From the NCBI GenBank assembly GCA_046483125.1, contig JAWODU010000079.1, positions 1 through 43,099 on the forward strand: a stretch of 43,099 nucleotides of DNA, written 5' to 3'. A model generated the notes under the pieces. The model did no database searches. It saw only the letters and a program-made list of their open reading frames with translations, and had not been told where the DNA came from. The DNA comes from JAWODU01 sp046483125 (GTDB lineage: Bacteria; Verrucomicrobiota; Kiritimatiellia; UBA8416; JAWODU01). A program made the translations under genes and the position numbers. Positions 7,475-15,741 of this stretch are shown piece after piece (position 1 is the stretch's first letter; each line of letters starts with the position of its first letter).

Positions 7475-9148
7475 ATGCCGGCGATAACCGTTAAAGTTGC
7501 CGGGGGACCGGAACGGAAGTGTGAAACCGGTGCTCCCGTGGGGTCTTTCGCCGGAAAAAACGCAAGCCGGGAGGGTCTGCCGTTCATCGCGGCTCTCGTG
7601 AACAACGACCTCTGTTCACTGTCGTACCCGCTTTCCGTTAACTGTGAAGTGCAGTTCCTGACGATGGCGGATTCACACGGCTGGCGGGTCTATAGAAAAT
7701 CGCTGTGTTTTCTTCTCGCTATGGCCGTGAAACAGGCTTACCCGGAAGCGGTTTTCAGCGTAGAGCATTCACTAGGGCCGGGGCTTTACTGCACCTTTCG
7801 TCCGGGAGGGGGCGCCGAGGGAGCGAAGAAGGAAGAAATCGAAAATGTCGCGGAGACCATGCGGGAACTTGTCCGCGCCCGCCTGGCTATCGAACGACAT
7901 AAGATCTCATACGCCGACGCCGTGCGTCAGTTCAGGGACTCGGGGCAGACCGACAAGCTGAACCTGCTGAAATACAGGAATCCGCCGAGGGTCGTTATTC
8001 ACCGGTGCCGGGATTTCTCTGACCTGGCTCACGGGCCTCTCGCTCCGGGTACGGGGGTGTTGAAACTGTTTGAACTTGTGCCGTACTCGCCGGGATTTGT
8101 CCTGCACCTGCCGGACCGGCGCCAACCGGAAGGGCTCGCCCCGTTTAACGATCAGCCGCACCTGTTCAGGATATTCCAGGAGCACAAGGAGTGGGGGCGG
8201 ATACTGGGGGTGACAACCGTCGGGCGGCTGAATGAGATAATCGCCGAGGGGGGAATAGGCGAATTCATCAGGACGGCGGAGGCGCTTCACGAGGAAAAGC
8301 TTGCGCATATCGCCGACGCGGTGGCGGAGTCGTCCGATTCGGTGAAACTGGTCCTGGTGGCCGGGCCCTCGTGCGCGGGCAAGACCACGTTCGCCAAGCG
8401 GCTCGGGACTCACCTGGCAGTCAAGGGACTGAAGACGGCGGCAATGTCCGTTGACGACTATTTTGTTTCCCGCGACGAAACACCGAAAGACAGCGAAGGC
8501 AGGCCCGATTTCGAGCGGATCGGCGCCGTGGACACGAAGCTTCTTAACGAGCATCTCAGAACACTCGCGGGAGGCGGAGAAGTCGAGATACCCAGTTTTA
8601 ATTTTCTAACCGGCCAGAGGGAACGCGGTAAAAAAAGTATCAGGCTTGAAGAAGGCGGCACGAGGCTTCTTATCGTCGAAGGGATTCACGCGCTGAACCC
8701 GGCGGTGACCGAGCGTATTCCGCCGGAAACCAGGTACGGCGTGTACATAAGCGCTCTTACTCAACTGCGCGTGGATTCGCACAACAGGCTTTCCACGACG
8801 GACAACCGCCTGATGCGCCGCATCGTAAGGGACAATGTGTACAGGGGACATTCGGCCCTCGAAACTCTGCGGATGTGGCCTTCGGTGAGGGCGGGGGAAA
8901 AGGCATGGATATTTCCCTATCAGGGAGAGGCGCACGCCACGTTCAATTCGGCTCTGGACTACGAACTCGCGGTATTGAAGACGCTGGTGGAACCTCTGCT
9001 TATGGAGATCAAGCCCTGGGACGCGGAGTACGCGGAGGCGCGAAGGCTTACGGAATTTCTTCTGAATTTCCTGGCAACGGGGGACAAGGACGTGCCGGGA
9101 ACGTCGATATTGAGGGAGTATATCGGGGGGAGTAGTTTAGAGTATTAG
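7475..9148 (+). CDS. Nucleoside (uridine) kinase with ThrRS-like N-terminal domains
   Basis: 557 residues. Residues 1-60 look like a TGS domain. Residues about 65-200 resemble the second additional domain of threonyl-tRNA synthetase, including the R-x-R-x-A...I..ADA region. The C-terminal part is a phosphoribulokinase/uridine-kinase fold with Walker A at about 295-310 (GPSCAGKTT), a DDYF motif after it and an R-rich lid segment. Proteins with this order are a known bacterial group annotated as nucleoside kinases; phosphorylation of uridine or cytidine is predicted from the family and not proven. The ATG has GGAGGAG about 9 bases upstream, inside the end of the protease gene. No aminoacylation core is present, so it is not a tRNA synthetase. 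Confidence 0.85.
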   Translation: MPAITVKVAGGPERKCETGAPVGSFAGKNASREGLPFIAALVNNDLCSLSYPLSVNCEVQFLTMADSHGWRVYRKSLCFLLAMAVKQAYPEAVFSVEHSLGPGLYCTFRPGGGAEGAKKEEIENVAETMRELVRARLAIERHKISYADAVRQFRDSGQTDKLNLLKYRNPPRVVIHRCRDFSDLAHGPLAPGTGVLKLFELVPYSPGFVLHLPDRRQPEGLAPFNDQPHLFRIFQEHKEWGRILGVTTVGRLNEIIAEGGIGEFIRTAEALHEEKLAHIADAVAESSDSVKLVLVAGPSCAGKTTFAKRLGTHLAVKGLKTAAMSVDDYFVSRDETPKDSEGRPDFERIGAVDTKLLNEHLRTLAGGGEVEIPSFNFLTGQRERGKKSIRLEEGGTRLLIVEGIHALNPAVTERIPPETRYGVYISALTQLRVDSHNRLSTTDNRLMRRIVRDNVYRGHSALETLRMWPSVRAGEKAWIFPYQGEAHATFNSALDYELAVLKTLVEPLLMEIKPWDAEYAEARRLTEFLLNFLATGDKDVPGTSILREYIGGSSLEY

Positions 9149-9151
9149 CTG

Positions 9152-10051
9152 ATGAAGGATGCGAAGAAAGTACTGGAGAGTTTCGAAGGCAAGCATGACA
9201 GCCTTGCCGCGGTGGATTCGGACGGATGCGTGTTCGATACGATGGAAGTGAAACAGAAGGAATGCTTTCATCCTCGCATAGTGACGCACTGGCATCTCGA
9301 AGGAATCGAGAGGTACGTGCGGGAAACGGCGGAGTTCGTGAATCTGTATTCGCAATGGCGCGGGTCGAACAGGTTTTCGGCCCTTCTTGTTACTTTTGAC
9401 ATGCTTGTCGAAAGGCCGGAGGTCAGGAACTCGGCAGTGAAACTGCCGGATCTCCGGAGCCTGCGCGATTTCACGGCAGGCGGAGCGCCGCTTGGGAATC
9501 CTTCACTTGAAGAGGCCGTTCGAAAAACGCATGATGAAACGCTTTACTCCTGCCTGGAATGGAGCAGGAAGGTGAATGCGGACGTCGAGCGGGTGGTGGA
9601 CAGCGTTCCGCCCTTTGAATGGGCTGTTAAGGGCCTCGAGATGCTGAAGGCCGGTTCGGACGCGGTATGCGTTTCGCAGACGCCCTTCGAGGCATTGACA
9701 AGGGAATGGGATCGAAGCGGTTTGACCGACTGCGTGTCGGCAATCGGAGGACAGGAGATGGGAAGCAAAGCCGAGCAGATCGCGGCGGCCGCGGGCGGGA
9801 GGTACAGGGGCGACAGGATTCTGATGATAGGCGACGCGCCGGGGGACCGGGCGGCCGCGGAAAAAAACGGCGCTTGTTTTTTTCCGGTAAAACCGGGCCG
9901 CGAAGAGGATTCGTGGAAGCTGTTCTGCGAAGAGGCTTATGAGAGATTTCTGTGCGGGGGATACGCCGGAGGGTACCAGGAGGGGCTTGTAAGCGAATTT
10001 GAATCACTGCTTCCGGATACACCGCCGTGGAAAAAGCGGAATAAAGGTTAA
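9152..10051 (+). CDS. HAD-superfamily hydrolase
   Basis: 299 residues. Motif I is near the N-terminus (VDSDGCVFDTM, residues about 20-30), with the nucleophile Asp and the second Asp two residues on (DSD). Motif II is probably SQTPFEAL (about 174-181), and motif IV is MIGDAPGDRAAA (about 226-237), giving the full phosphatase signature. A long helical cap (about 40-150) separates motifs I and II. Substrate is unknown. It starts 3 bases after the kinase stop and is followed 7 bases later by cobA, so it is part of the same transcript. The family is seen in PVC/Lentisphaerota-type genomes. A nucleotide or sugar phosphate are the obvious candidates; the sequence gives no way to choose. Confidence 0.75.
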   Translation: MKDAKKVLESFEGKHDSLAAVDSDGCVFDTMEVKQKECFHPRIVTHWHLEGIERYVRETAEFVNLYSQWRGSNRFSALLVTFDMLVERPEVRNSAVKLPDLRSLRDFTAGGAPLGNPSLEEAVRKTHDETLYSCLEWSRKVNADVERVVDSVPPFEWAVKGLEMLKAGSDAVCVSQTPFEALTREWDRSGLTDCVSAIGGQEMGSKAEQIAAAAGGRYRGDRILMIGDAPGDRAAAEKNGACFFPVKPGREEDSWKLFCEEAYERFLCGGYAGGYQEGLVSEFESLLPDTPPWKKRNKG

Positions 10052-10058
10052 CTTTGCG

Positions 10059-10574
10059 ATGAAGAGGTGCGTTCATGTTTACACTGGAGATGGCAAGGGG
10101 AAGACAACGGCCGCGCTCGGGTTGATCGCCAGGGCCGTGGGAGCGGGTTGGCGGGTTTACATGGGCCAGTTCATGAAGCGAGGGGATTACTGCGAGGCGA
10201 AGACGCTGAAAGACCGCTTTCCGGACGTAACGCTGGAACAGTACGGGACCGGAAAATTCATGATGGGTGAACCCTTCCCGGGTGACATTGCGGCGGCCCG
10301 GGAAGGATTCGAGAGAATAGAAGGTGCCCTGTCCGGCGGCGAATACGATCTCGTCGTGGCGGACGAGTTGATTACGGCGGTAAACGCGGGCCTTATAGGC
10401 CGGGATGAAGTATGCAGTCTGATGGATAACCGGGCCCCGGAAGTAGAGCTGGTTCTTACGGGCAGGAACGCCGATGAGGAATTGATAAAAAGAGGCGACG
10501 TCGTTACGGAAATGCTCAAGGTCAAACATTATATGGACGAGGGCGTGAAAGCCAGGAAGGGAGTCGAAAGATAG
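10059..10574 (+). CDS. cobA: Corrinoid adenosyltransferase (CobA/BtuR type)
   Basis: 171 residues from the ATG at 10059, with AAAGG about 11 bases upstream. It transfers the adenosyl group of ATP to the cobalt of cob(I)alamin or cobyrinic acid diamide, forming the coenzyme B12 bond. The N-terminal P-loop is the family hallmark (HVYTGDGKGKTTAALG, residues about 6-20). GQFMKRGD and the VVADEL Walker B-like segment follow, then the conserved L.L.GRNAD...I. region near the end. Length is normal for CobA (170-200). No other cobalamin gene is nearby, which fits a salvage role, but that is inference. An in-frame upstream GTG/ATG extension is less likely because it would overlap the HAD gene. Confidence 0.92.
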   Translation: MKRCVHVYTGDGKGKTTAALGLIARAVGAGWRVYMGQFMKRGDYCEAKTLKDRFPDVTLEQYGTGKFMMGEPFPGDIAAAREGFERIEGALSGGEYDLVVADELITAVNAGLIGRDEVCSLMDNRAPEVELVLTGRNADEELIKRGDVVTEMLKVKHYMDEGVKARKGVER

Positions 10575-10575
10575 T

Positions 10576-11937
10576 ATGGCCCGTTCCGCGGAAATTTCGA
10601 GCACGGCCGTCGTGTTGATGCTGTGCGCCTGCGGTACCGTCCGGGCGCTGGCGCCGCACGAAGTGCTCCTGCTGGTCAACAGGAACAGCGCCGATTCAAG
10701 GGCGATCGCCGAAAAGTTCGCGCGGCTTCGTGACGTGCCGCCGGAGAACACAGTGTTGCTTGACGTCCCAGAGGGCGATAAACGCATCGGGATTTCGCGG
10801 GAAGACTTCACGAAGTTTATATGGAAACCTGCAGTGGGGGAAGCCGAAAAAAGAGGTATCGCGGGGCATATCCTGGCCTGGGTTTATTCGGCGGGCTTCC
10901 CTGTGCGGGTTTCCGGAACACTGCCTGTTTCGATAACGGGCGCGACATTCGTCCGCGACAGCATTCCGGCCGACGAAAAGATAAAGAAAGGCGCATGGTC
11001 CTCGCCGCTGTTCGCGGGCGCGGACGGTCCGGGACGTGCCAGGCACTTCCCGATGAGTTTCGGGGTTTACGCGAATTGGCTTGGCGATGAGATGCCGCTT
11101 CCGAGCATGATGCTGGGGTATACAGGTAAACGGGGTAATACAGTTGAGGAGGTAATCAAATGCCTTGAAAAAGGGGCCGGTTCGGACGGAACAGATCCTT
11201 CGGGTACTGTTTACTTTGTCACGGGTGATGACGTGCGGTCCAACTGCCGCGAATGGCAGTTCCCCGAAACCGCGCGGGAACTGGACCGGATGGGCGTAAA
11301 GGCGGTTATAACGGAAAAGTTTCCGGAAAATGCCGAAGATATAATCGGACTGCTGACGGGTGTTGCGTCGGTAAAGCCGGAGGTCAACAGCGGCTACCTG
11401 CCGGGCTGTATGGCGGAGCACCTGACGAGCCTGGCAGGCGTGTTCGATTCGGGCGGTCAGACGAAGCTTTCGGCCTGGATTGCGGCGGGCTGTACGGCTT
11501 CGGCCGGCACCATAACCGAACCTTATTCGATATGGACCAAGTTTCCCAACGCCCGCTTTTACGTTCACTACGCTTCGGGATGCACGATAATAGAGAGTTA
11601 TTACCAGTCGGTAAGGTGTCCATTGCAGATTCTTCCGGTGGGCGACCCCCTGGCCGCACCGTGGACGACGCGGCCGGAATGCCGGCTTACGGAACAGGAT
11701 GAAGAAACAGTTTCAGGCGTGCTTCGTGCGGGAATAAGAGTGAAAGGCCGAGTGGGTGAAAGGTATGGAGATTTCGTTTTCCTGATTGACGGCAGGGAGG
11801 CGGGAAACGGCCCCTGGCTGGAGTACGATACTTCGCGGCTCAAGCCGGGAAGGCATACTTTGAGGGGGGTCGCGTACGGGAGCGGGCTGGTAAGGAACGC
11901 CGTGTGGGCGGAGAGGGAGATAGTTATCGGGGAATAG
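10576..11937 (+). CDS. TIGR03790 family exported protein
   Basis: 453 residues beginning one base after the cobA stop. A signal peptide covers about residues 1-25 (hydrophobic stretch AVVLMLCACGTVRALA). The opening PHEVLLLVNRNSADSRAIAEKFARLR and the VPPENTVLLDVP segment are characteristic of the TIGR03790 family. The later YFVTGDD, VNSGYLPGC, TEPYSIWTKFP and LPVGDPLAAPW blocks also fit. The C-terminal 90 residues look like a small Ig-like domain (GRHTLRGVAYGSG). No enzymatic activity has been shown for the family that I know of. The position at the end of a kinase/HAD/cobA run gives no functional hint. It is followed by a repeat-rich non-coding patch. Confidence 0.8.
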   Translation: MARSAEISSTAVVLMLCACGTVRALAPHEVLLLVNRNSADSRAIAEKFARLRDVPPENTVLLDVPEGDKRIGISREDFTKFIWKPAVGEAEKRGIAGHILAWVYSAGFPVRVSGTLPVSITGATFVRDSIPADEKIKKGAWSSPLFAGADGPGRARHFPMSFGVYANWLGDEMPLPSMMLGYTGKRGNTVEEVIKCLEKGAGSDGTDPSGTVYFVTGDDVRSNCREWQFPETARELDRMGVKAVITEKFPENAEDIIGLLTGVASVKPEVNSGYLPGCMAEHLTSLAGVFDSGGQTKLSAWIAAGCTASAGTITEPYSIWTKFPNARFYVHYASGCTIIESYYQSVRCPLQILPVGDPLAAPWTTRPECRLTEQDEETVSGVLRAGIRVKGRVGERYGDFVFLIDGREAGNGPWLEYDTSRLKPGRHTLRGVAYGSGLVRNAVWAEREIVIGE

Positions 11938-11949
11938 TCCATATAGGGA

Positions 11950-12090
11950 AAAGCTGAAATGCGGAAAGCTGAAATGCGGAAAGCTGAAAGCAGAAATAGG
12001 GAGAAAAACCGCGAATCACGCGCCTGTCCGTCCGCTGCGGCGGAGCGGAAATCAGCGCGAATGAAGGGGAAAAGCAGAAAGCTGAAATAG
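11950..12090 (+). repeat. Purine-rich degenerate tandem repeats (15-base unit)
   Basis: The unit AAAGCTGAAATGCGG occurs twice in perfect tandem (11950-11964, 11965-11979) and continues as a partial third copy (11980-11990). The core AAAGCTGAAAT recurs at 12078-12088. Between them is a CGCGAAT-containing segment (about 12008-12063) with a GC-rich palindromic patch, CCGCTGCGGCGG. No ORF is credible here. It separates the TIGR03790 gene from the sugar-phosphate genes. Confidence 0.6.
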
Positions 12091-12146
12091 GGAAAGCGGC
12101 AGGGCAGGACTAAGGCCGGGATTAAGATTGTGTGAGGAGAAGGGTC

Positions 12147-12671
12147 GTGAGGAAGTGCGTGTTTTTTGACAGGGACGGGGTGGTAAACGTGTCGCCTGGG
12201 CCGGGGTATGTCACCTCGTGGGATGAATTCCGCCTGTTTGATGAGTTTCCGTCGGTTCTGCGAACAGTTACGGACAAGGGATACGACGCGATAGTAGTTA
12301 CCAACCAGCGCGGGGTGGCACTGGGGATAATGTCCGCCGGGGCGGTGGAATATATACACCGCAATCTGCGGGCCCTGCTGAAGGAGAGGTTCGGATTGAA
12401 ACTGCTCGATGTTCTCTATTGCCCCCACGAGCATGGAGAATGTGACTGCCGGAAGCCCGCCCCGGGTATGCTTTTGAAAGCGGGGGAGAAGCATGGTATC
12501 GATCTTTCGTCTTCATGGATGGCGGGCGACAGCGCGCGTGACATGGAAGCGGGCCGGGCGGCCGGATGCCGGACGGTTCTGATCGGCGAAGATGAAAGGA
12601 CCCTTGATGCCGATTACCGCGTCGCGGACCTGAAAGAGCTTGATGATCTGTTCAAGCGGGTGCTAGCTTGA
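12147..12671 (+). CDS. GmhB-like HAD-IIIA phosphatase
   Basis: 174 residues. I place the start at the GTG at 12147 because AGGAGAAGG (12135-12143) lies just upstream; an in-frame GTG at 12132 would add five residues. Motif I is FFDRDGVVN (residues about 6-14), motif II VVTNQRG, and the DCRKPAPGM segment carries the motif III lysine, followed by GDSARDMEAG. The Zn-binding loop of D-glycero-D-manno-heptose-1,7-bisphosphate phosphatase is recognisable (CPHEHGECDC: Cys, His, Cys, Cys). The family removes the C7 phosphate of heptose bisphosphate in ADP-heptose synthesis, and related members act on other sugar phosphates or as histidinol phosphatase. Next to sugar kinase and nucleotidyltransferase genes, a nucleotide-sugar role is likely. 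Confidence 0.82.
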   Translation: MRKCVFFDRDGVVNVSPGPGYVTSWDEFRLFDEFPSVLRTVTDKGYDAIVVTNQRGVALGIMSAGAVEYIHRNLRALLKERFGLKLLDVLYCPHEHGECDCRKPAPGMLLKAGEKHGIDLSSSWMAGDSARDMEAGRAAGCRTVLIGEDERTLDADYRVADLKELDDLFKRVLA

Positions 12672-12699
12672 ACGGTACCGGAAGGATGGGGATTCCAGT

Positions 12700-14649
12700 A
12701 TGAAGCTATTTGTTCCCGGGCGTATTTGCCTTTTCGGAGAGCACACGGACTGGGCCGGCGGATACCGCCGCCTGAATGCCGAACTGGAAAAGGGCTACAC
12801 GATAATATCGGGTACGAACCAGGGTATTCACGCCGAAGTTGAGCCTCATCCCACCAAACTCATAATCCGCTCCAGCGTGGACGGGAACGGCGAAAGGAAA
12901 TCGCTGGAGATACCGATGGACCGCGAGTTACTGCTTGCAGAGGCGCAAAAGGGCGGTTTTTTCAGTTACGCGGCGGGCGTGGCCTTTCAGGTGAGCACCC
13001 ACTACCGGGTCCGCGGGCTGGTCATAGACAACACGCTGACCGATTTGCCTATCAAAAAAGGTCTTTCATCAAGCGCGGCGATATGCGTGCTGGTGGCCCG
13101 CGCTTTCAACCGGATATACGATCTGAAGATGACTGTGCGTGGGGAGATGGAGTTCGCCTACCTGGGCGAGATAACAACGCCTTCGCGGTGCGGCCGGATG
13201 GACCAGGGATGCGCTTACGGAAACCGGCCGATTCTGATGGTGTTTGACGGTGACAGGCTGGAGGTGTCCGAGTTCAAGGTGGGGCGCGACATGAACCTGG
13301 TCATAGTCGACCTGTGCGCCGGAAAAGACACGAGGGAAATACTTAAACGGCTGAATAACTGCTACCCTTTTGCGGACGACGACATCCAGCGGGGCGTTCA
13401 GCATTATCTCGGGCCGGTAAGCGCGGATATAACCGCGAAAGCCGGTAAAGCCCTTGAAGAAGGCGACGCGAAAAGGCTCGGGGAATTGATGACGCTCGCG
13501 CAGAAGGAATTCGACAGGTATGCGGCCCCGGCCTGCCCCGGGCAACTGACGGCGCCCGTCCTGCATAAGGTACTGAACGATCCCGGAATCCAGGACCTGA
13601 TTTACGGAGGTAAGGGCGTGGGTTCCCAGGGCGACGGAAGCGCTCAGCTCGTGGCCAGGGACGGCGAAAGCCAGCGGAAGCTGGCGGAGGTCCTGAGAAA
13701 GGATTTCGGAATGCCTTCGCTGGATCTCGTTTTGAAATCCGATGCCGGGGTGCGAAAGGCGGTAATACCGGCGGCGGGTTTCGGTACCCGGCTTTTCCCC
13801 GCTACCAAGGCAGTCAAAAAGGAGCTTTTCCCGATCGTGGACGCAGGCGGCGTTATTAAACCCGTGATCCTGGTGATATTGGAAGAAGCGTTGAGTTCCG
13901 GGATAGAACAGGTTTGTGTTGTTGTGCAGGCGCAGGACAGGGAACTGTTCGAGGAGATATTCGGAACGCCGCCTGCAATTGAGAATTACAACAAGCTTTC
14001 ATCGGAAGGAAAAAACTGGAGCAAACGGCTCCTGGAAATAGGGAGTAAGGTAACGTTCGTCGCCCAGGACCTGCAGGACGGTTTCGGTCACGCGGTGCAT
14101 TGCGCGGGGGAATGGGTCGGGGATGAGCCGTTTCTTCTGCTGTTGGGGGACCATCTTTACCTGTCCCCGAATGAAATATCCTGCGCGAGGCAGATGCTGG
14201 ACATTTACGAACGAACGGGAACAAACGTTGTCGGCCTGAAGGAGACCCACGTGTCGCAGGTATCCAGTTTCGGGTGCGTGGGCGGTACGTGGAAAGAAAA
14301 GGGCAGGATTCTGACGGTGACGGAATTCAGCGAAAAGCCGGACGCGGAATATGCGCGGGAGCACCTGGCTGTTGAAGGCATGGAAGAAGACATGTTTCTT
14401 TCGGTTTTCGGTCTTTACGTTCTGAGTCCCGCCATCTTCGAATACCTGTCGGAGAACATACGTCATAACGTGCGTGAAAAAGGCGAGTTTCAGCTTACGT
14501 CTTGCCTGGACAGACTGAGACAGGAAGAGGGTTTCGCGGGATACGTTGTTGAAGGCAGTCGGTTCGACATAGGCCAGCCCGAATCATACCGTAAAACCCT
14601 GATAGATTATCCACGGGTTCAGGCCCGGAAGGAAGGGGGCGGAACTTGA
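12700..14649 (+). CDS. Fused GHMP sugar kinase and GalU-like sugar-1-phosphate nucleotidyltransferase
   Basis: 649 residues in two enzyme domains. Residues 1-345 are a GHMP kinase: substrate motif PGRICLFGEHTDW (6-18), ATP motif GLSSSAA (121-127), a SRCGRMDQ segment, and the third Gly-rich motif GGKGVGSQGDGSAQ near 303-316. Residues about 355-645 are a GalU-type nucleotidyltransferase with AAGFGTRLFPATKA (358-371), KKELFPIVD, a LLGDHL metal-binding segment and FSEKP. The predicted product of such a fusion is a UDP-sugar made from free sugar by C1 phosphorylation and uridylyl transfer. The next gene overlaps by 4 bases and encodes a UDP-glucuronate decarboxylase, so glucuronate or a related sugar is a plausible substrate. 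Galactokinase-type specificity is the alternative. Confidence 0.88.
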   Translation: MKLFVPGRICLFGEHTDWAGGYRRLNAELEKGYTIISGTNQGIHAEVEPHPTKLIIRSSVDGNGERKSLEIPMDRELLLAEAQKGGFFSYAAGVAFQVSTHYRVRGLVIDNTLTDLPIKKGLSSSAAICVLVARAFNRIYDLKMTVRGEMEFAYLGEITTPSRCGRMDQGCAYGNRPILMVFDGDRLEVSEFKVGRDMNLVIVDLCAGKDTREILKRLNNCYPFADDDIQRGVQHYLGPVSADITAKAGKALEEGDAKRLGELMTLAQKEFDRYAAPACPGQLTAPVLHKVLNDPGIQDLIYGGKGVGSQGDGSAQLVARDGESQRKLAEVLRKDFGMPSLDLVLKSDAGVRKAVIPAAGFGTRLFPATKAVKKELFPIVDAGGVIKPVILVILEEALSSGIEQVCVVVQAQDRELFEEIFGTPPAIENYNKLSSEGKNWSKRLLEIGSKVTFVAQDLQDGFGHAVHCAGEWVGDEPFLLLLGDHLYLSPNEISCARQMLDIYERTGTNVVGLKETHVSQVSSFGCVGGTWKEKGRILTVTEFSEKPDAEYAREHLAVEGMEEDMFLSVFGLYVLSPAIFEYLSENIRHNVREKGEFQLTSCLDRLRQEEGFAGYVVEGSRFDIGQPESYRKTLIDYPRVQARKEGGGT

Positions 14650-15590
14650 CGGTTTCCATTGTCACAGGCGGAGCCGGTTTCCTCGGGTCTCATCTCTGCG
14701 ACAGCCTGCTGGATAAGGGCCACGGGGTGATATGCCTGGACAATCTGTCGACGGGTTCGTCCGCCAATATCGAACACCTGGCGGGCAACGAACGGTTTAC
14801 GTTTATCAAGCAGGACGTTACCGAGTACCTGTACATTTCCGACGATGTCGATTACATATTTCACTTCGCTTCTCCCGCAAGCCCCGTCGATTACCTGGAC
14901 ATGCCCATTCAGACCCTGAAGGTTGGGGCGCTGGGCACACACAAGGCGCTGGGCCTTGCAAAGAACAAGGGCGCGATCCTGTTGCTGGCCTCGACATCGG
15001 AAGTGTACGGTGACCCCGCGGTACATCCGCAGAAGGAGGATTACCGGGGAAACGTTAACCCTGTAGGGCCGAGGGGAGTGTACGACGAAGCAAAACGATT
15101 TGCCGAATCGATGGTCATGGCGTACCACAGATATCACGGCGTGGATACGAGGATAGTGCGTATTTTCAACACGTTCGGCCCGAGAATGCGGGCGAACGAC
15201 GGGAGGGCGGTGCCGGCGTTTGTGAACCAGGCACTTCGCGGGGAACCTTTGACGGTATACGGGGACGGCAGGCAGACGAGAAGCTTCTGCTACGTGAGCG
15301 ACCTTGTCAGGGGAGTGTGCGATCTGGCGGAAAGCGGGTACAGCGATCCTGTGAATATCGGCAACCCGGAGGAGAAGACGGTCCTGGAGCTGGCAAGGGA
15401 AATAGTGAGACTTACGGATACGGAATCGCCAATAGAGTTCCGTGAGCTTCCGGAGGACGACCCGAAAGTGCGACAGCCCGATATAAACCTTGCCGAGCGG
15501 CTTCTGGGCTGGGGGCCGCGGGTCGACCTCGAAAGCGGTCTGAAGTCCGCCATCGAATATTTCCGTTTGCTGAAACCGGAAAAGGGTTGA
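14646..15590 (+). CDS. UDP-glucuronate decarboxylase-like SDR epimerase (UDP-xylose synthase)
   Basis: 314 residues. The start is a TTG at 14646, inside the preceding stop, with a purine-rich SD (AAGGAAGGGGG, about 14629-14639). Residues 8-17 are the NAD-binding GGAGFLGSHL. The substrate loop FHFASPASPVDY (72-83), STSEVYGDP (117-125) and YDEAKR with Tyr146 and Lys150 match the UXS branch of extended SDRs, as do VRIFNTFGPRM and QTRSFCYVSDLV. The enzyme oxidises and decarboxylates UDP-glucuronate to UDP-xylose. A UDP-glucose 4-epimerase-like role cannot be excluded by eye, but the SPASP loop favours UXS. Coupled to the kinase-nucleotidyltransferase gene. Confidence 0.85.
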   Translation: MTVSIVTGGAGFLGSHLCDSLLDKGHGVICLDNLSTGSSANIEHLAGNERFTFIKQDVTEYLYISDDVDYIFHFASPASPVDYLDMPIQTLKVGALGTHKALGLAKNKGAILLLASTSEVYGDPAVHPQKEDYRGNVNPVGPRGVYDEAKRFAESMVMAYHRYHGVDTRIVRIFNTFGPRMRANDGRAVPAFVNQALRGEPLTVYGDGRQTRSFCYVSDLVRGVCDLAESGYSDPVNIGNPEEKTVLELAREIVRLTDTESPIEFRELPEDDPKVRQPDINLAERLLGWGPRVDLESGLKSAIEYFRLLKPEKG

Positions 15591-15741
15591 AATAAAGCCT
15601 TGACCGTGTTGCCCGAACAGGTTAAGCAACTTGGGGCAAGAGGGGACGGTGGGCAAGGGGGGCAGGGGCATGCGGATGACGAAAAAATAGCCGTAGTAGT
15701 TCATGGTTTAACGCGCGCGGCAAAGGAACGGAAAGAATCAC

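Noticed and set aside
15600..15628. TTGACC/TAAGCA pair as guaB promoter
   Set aside because: The -10 matches poorly and it is over 110 bases from the start; not called.
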